Position numbers and translations under genes: made by a program. Source: Propionibacteriaceae bacterium (lineage in GTDB: Bacteria; Actinomycetota; Actinomycetes; Propionibacteriales; Propionibacteriaceae). Taken from it: 64,000 nt of DNA. Below, piece after piece: positions 61,069-64,000 of this stretch. Numbering within the stretch: position 1 is the first letter of the stretch; each line of letters begins with the position of its first letter. The notes beneath the pieces are model-generated. The model ran no database searches. It had not been told where the DNA came from and saw only the letters and a program-made list of their open reading frames with translations. The stretch is from the NCBI GenBank assembly GCA_031262485.1, contig JAISHO010000022.1:61009-125008 (forward strand). The letters are read 5' to 3'.

Positions 61069-63948
61069 ATGAAAATCCGTCGTTTCCTCTCTGTCTTGAT
61101 CGCCACAGCATTGGGCGCCACGTGTATGGCGGCCGGTGGGGCCGCTCCGTCGGTGGCGGCGCCGCGCGCGGTCGTCGTCCTCGATCCGGACGACAATGTC
61201 GCCAAGGTTGATTGGCCGACAGGCGTCTCATATAACGAGTTGGCGCTCAATCATCGGCTCGCGACCGAGGTGGAGTCGCAGTTGGAGGCGAGCTGCAGCG
61301 TCGATGTCGTGTTGACGCGCGACGCCTCCCAGGATTACGTCGATCGGGAAGCCCGTAAGCAGGCGGCGATAGCGGCTGATGCGGATGTCATGGTGACGTT
61401 GGCTTTCAACTCGCTGTATGGGGTCCCGTGGGGGTTCAACGCTGGTCAAAATGGGCCGGAGATGTATTCGCGCTCTCAAGATGTCGGTTTCGCGAACGCG
61501 ATGCTGAACCGGATCCAGGAGTACACCGGCCGTCCGGAGACGAGGTCGACGCTGCGCCCGGTGGTGACGGCGGCGAATGATCCGTGGTATTCGGAGTACG
61601 GCGATCTGGCTTTCCCGTGGGTTCACTCAGAGACGTTGTTCATTGACGGAAACTGGGACAACGCGCTCATCGAGCAGCGTTTCGATCTCATCGTCGATGG
61701 GGTGACTGCTGGGATCCTCGACCAACTGAACACCCTGGGGAGTTCGTGTTCGGCTTATCCGGATGTGCCATCGGCTGAGGAACTGGGCCGTCTGCGGAAT
61801 CTGGGTTATCAGAATTTCCAGTCGTATGGCGGGGATCCGATCTCGATGTCGACGGGCAATTTCGTCACGCGTGAGGCGACGATCGCGTTGACGGGTGTGG
61901 GCGAGCAGGTCATCGACACCATGGTGACGTACAACGCGCAGTCCGGTCTCGACAGTCAGGTGGGGCATGGCTGGTCGTTCGCCTACGGCACGCGTACTCA
62001 GTTCTATGCCGACGGTTCGGCGGCGGTGTTCTTGGAGGACGGTCGCACGTTCATTTTCGATCCTGACGGTGACGCGTCGTGGGCGAATTCTGACCCGACG
62101 CCCGTTCTGCCATCTCCGGATGAGTTGGCGGCGGTGAAGGCGAAGGGACAATCGAACTTCGACACTTATGGTGGTGGTCCGGTGACGCGGATGCCGCTGA
62201 GAAGCGGGCTTCGCCTCAATGAGCAAGGGGAAAGCGTCCCGCAGTGGCTTCCTCGCGATGACGCTTTCGGGATGTTGACGGCTGAGGACACGTCGAGTGT
62301 GACGTGGACGTCTGCGGCTGGCGATCAGACGATGGTTTTCGCGGTGGATGAGGAGACCGGCAGCGGGCGTCTCGTCTCGATCACCGACCGTCAAGGCAAC
62401 ACCATCACTCTCACCTATGGCGATGCGGGTGTGTTGTTCCCGCGTTTGACGACGATCACCGACGAGGCGGGGCAGACGGTCGCTGTCGACACGGATGAGA
62501 ACGGGCGGATCATCGCGCTGACGCGCCCGGATGGCGCGCGCTGGGCACTCGCCTACGACGAGGCGGGCGATCTTGTGGCGTTGACGTCGCCGCGGGGCCG
62601 TCATGTGACGTGGGAATACGACGACGCGCATCGGATGACGGTGGCGACGGATGCCGCTGGGGTCGTCTATCTGCGCAATGTGTACGACGGAGACGGTCGG
62701 GTCGTCGAGCAATATTCGTCGACGGGCGCCAAGCGGACCCTCGTGTTCGACGATGCTGCTGGGACGACGACGTACACCGATGCGACGGGCGCGGTGACGG
62801 TGTACCACTGGAACGAGTTCAAACAGGTGACGAAGGTGGTCGACGCTCTTTCCGGCGAGACGTTGACAGGGTATCTGCCGAATTCGTTGACGGCCTCAGA
62901 GACGGATCCGAGTGGCGCGACGGTGTCGTATTCCTATAACGACGCCGGGCAGGTGACGGAGACGGTCGATCCGGTCGGGTCTGTCACGACGACCTCCTAT
63001 AACGAGTCAGGCGACGTGACGGGCACGACGTATCCCGGTGGGGAGGACGATCCGACCTACACCGTCGGCTATGAGGTCGATCGTCAGGGTTTGCCGGTGC
63101 GGATGACGAACCCGGACGGCGGCGTCGTGACGAACACGTACAACGACTACGGCGATATCACCGCGACGACTGATGAACTCGGCAATACGACGACATTCGC
63201 CTACGACGAACGCGGCAATCTCGTCACGACGACGAACCCTGTGGGCGAGGTGACGAGCTACACGTTCGATCTGGCGAACCGGATGACGTCGATGACGACG
63301 GCCGATGGCGCCGTCACGAGCTACACCTATGATCCGGACGACAACCTCACCGCTGTGACGCATCCGGATGGGGCGACGGAGACCTACACCTTCGATCTGA
63401 ACAACATGCTGATCGGATATGTGGATCAGACAGGCGCTGCGACGTCCTACGTCTATGACACGGAACTGAACCTCGTGGAGATCACCTTGCCGGATGGCGG
63501 TGTGACGCGGTACGTCTACGACGAGGAACGACGTCTCCTCTCCGAGACTGATGCCATGGGCGGCGTGACGGCTTATGAGGTCGATCCATTGGGCAGGACG
63601 ATCGCGACGACGAACCCGCGCGGTTTCACGACGAGGACGACGTACGATCCGGCTGGGCGCGTCGTCGCCGAGACGGACGAAGCTGGTTTCGTCACCGCGT
63701 ACACGCGTGACCCGCGTGGTCTCGTCATGTCACGCACCGCTCCTGACGGTGGGGTGACCACCTATGCCCACGACGCCGCCGGGCGTGTGACAACTGAAAC
63801 GGATCCTCTCGGTGGTGTCACCCGTTACTCCTATGATTGGCGCGATCAACTCACGCGGGTCGTCGATGCGGCCGGGAACACCGGGCTTGTCCCAATGGTC
63901 GTGGATTTTGAGGGGGGTGCGGTCCCTCGTCTGACCTGTCGGTTGTGA
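61069..63948 (+). CDS. Secreted RHS/YD-repeat protein with degenerate Amidase_3-like domain, 3' end apparently interrupted
   Basis: The 959-residue product has a signal peptide (cleavage near A31). Residues 35-210 follow the zinc amidase (Amidase_3) plan: VVVLDPDDN where DPGHGG is expected, E57, V-L-T-R (81-84), TLAFN (110-114) where SIHxN is expected, and SETLFIDGNWDNAL with E188. Both histidine ligands are lost (D42 and A112), so it is probably inactive. A DUF6531-like segment follows (GDPISMSTGNFVTREATIAL, and YNAQSGLDSQVGHGWSFAYG), then about 20 YD repeats of the type TSYTYDPDDNLTAVTHPDGA. At DAAGNT (63880) the repeat register breaks and 20 unrelated residues lead to a stop. RHS proteins normally end in a shell-closing core and a toxin domain; both are missing. 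Start set by AGGAG 5 nt before the ATG. Confidence 0.88.
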   Translation: MKIRRFLSVLIATALGATCMAAGGAAPSVAAPRAVVVLDPDDNVAKVDWPTGVSYNELALNHRLATEVESQLEASCSVDVVLTRDASQDYVDREARKQAAIAADADVMVTLAFNSLYGVPWGFNAGQNGPEMYSRSQDVGFANAMLNRIQEYTGRPETRSTLRPVVTAANDPWYSEYGDLAFPWVHSETLFIDGNWDNALIEQRFDLIVDGVTAGILDQLNTLGSSCSAYPDVPSAEELGRLRNLGYQNFQSYGGDPISMSTGNFVTREATIALTGVGEQVIDTMVTYNAQSGLDSQVGHGWSFAYGTRTQFYADGSAAVFLEDGRTFIFDPDGDASWANSDPTPVLPSPDELAAVKAKGQSNFDTYGGGPVTRMPLRSGLRLNEQGESVPQWLPRDDAFGMLTAEDTSSVTWTSAAGDQTMVFAVDEETGSGRLVSITDRQGNTITLTYGDAGVLFPRLTTITDEAGQTVAVDTDENGRIIALTRPDGARWALAYDEAGDLVALTSPRGRHVTWEYDDAHRMTVATDAAGVVYLRNVYDGDGRVVEQYSSTGAKRTLVFDDAAGTTTYTDATGAVTVYHWNEFKQVTKVVDALSGETLTGYLPNSLTASETDPSGATVSYSYNDAGQVTETVDPVGSVTTTSYNESGDVTGTTYPGGEDDPTYTVGYEVDRQGLPVRMTNPDGGVVTNTYNDYGDITATTDELGNTTTFAYDERGNLVTTTNPVGEVTSYTFDLANRMTSMTTADGAVTSYTYDPDDNLTAVTHPDGATETYTFDLNNMLIGYVDQTGAATSYVYDTELNLVEITLPDGGVTRYVYDEERRLLSETDAMGGVTAYEVDPLGRTIATTNPRGFTTRTTYDPAGRVVAETDEAGFVTAYTRDPRGLVMSRTAPDGGVTTYAHDAAGRVTTETDPLGGVTRYSYDWRDQLTRVVDAAGNTGLVPMVVDFEGGAVPRLTCRL

Positions 63949-64000
63949 CAGGCTCAGGCGTTAAGACCAATCAACGTTCGTTCTGAAAGGACGAGGGACC
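63883..64000. mobile_element. Possible left end of an inserted element, truncated by the window edge
   Basis: Beginning with GGGCTTGTCCCA the DNA no longer encodes YD repeats. The remaining 118 nt are non-coding except for the short tail of the RHS frame, and end in GAAAGGACGAGGGACC, a good Shine-Dalgarno placed as if a gene starts just outside the window. This fits the end of an insertion sequence with its transposase beyond the edge. No target duplication or opposite terminus can be seen here, so a deletion or rearrangement is also possible. Confidence 0.4.

Overview
This window comes from a high-GC Gram-positive bacterium of the phylum Actinomycetota. The evidence is GC-rich codon use, several GTG starts, a zinc-type S14, the order eno-ftsB-DUF501-ppx, guaB next to a guaB3-type paralogue, a Thump_like-type methyltransferase before groES-groEL, and lysine/alanine or acidic tails on ribosomal proteins. 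The EF-Tu sequence leans towards Propionibacteriales, but that is recollection and not proof. Nearly all of it is core chromosome; the last 18 kb carries two very large exported proteins.

Positions 1-29400 hold the ribosomal protein super-cluster: str (rpsL, rpsG, fusA, tuf), then gltX, then S10-spc (rpsJ to rplO, secY, adk, map), then alpha (infA, rpmJ, rpsM, rpsK, rpsD, rpoA, rplQ). Two insertions break the usual order: gltX sits between tuf and rpsJ, and glpF-glpK, a DJ-1/PfpI gene and ispH sit between map and infA. The gene before rpsL is a sugar-phosphate mutarotase, not rpoC. L4 carries a long charged linker and an extra C-terminal domain.

Positions 29500-46460 hold housekeeping genes: a GT4 glycosyltransferase, sodA, a minus-strand trmB-truA-methyltransferase operon, a standalone winged-helix-like protein, marC, the overlapping operon tsaE-tsaB-rimI-tsaD (t6A tRNA modification plus S18 acetylation), a MutT-type Nudix gene, a small membrane protein, a Thump_like-type methyltransferase, groES-groEL under two CIRCE operators, and guaB with its guaB3-type paralogue. 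Several genes here have a TAnnnT -10 box 7 to 9 nt before the start and no Shine-Dalgarno, so they are probably leaderless.

Positions 46498-56776 are one unit: two strong DNA dyads, a 3355-residue secreted and cell-wall-anchored amylopullulanase (two GH13 catalytic domains, five X25-like modules, three Ig-like repeats, VPNTG sorting signal), and a long hairpin after the gene. It should let the cell degrade starch or glycogen at its surface.

Positions 56867-60893 hold chorismate mutase, eno, ftsB/divIC, DUF501 and ppx. The window closes with a secreted RHS/YD-repeat protein whose N-terminal Amidase_3-like domain has lost both zinc-binding histidines. Its reading frame leaves the repeat register abruptly near 63883 and stops, followed by a ribosome-binding site at the window edge. 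This looks like interruption by a mobile element.
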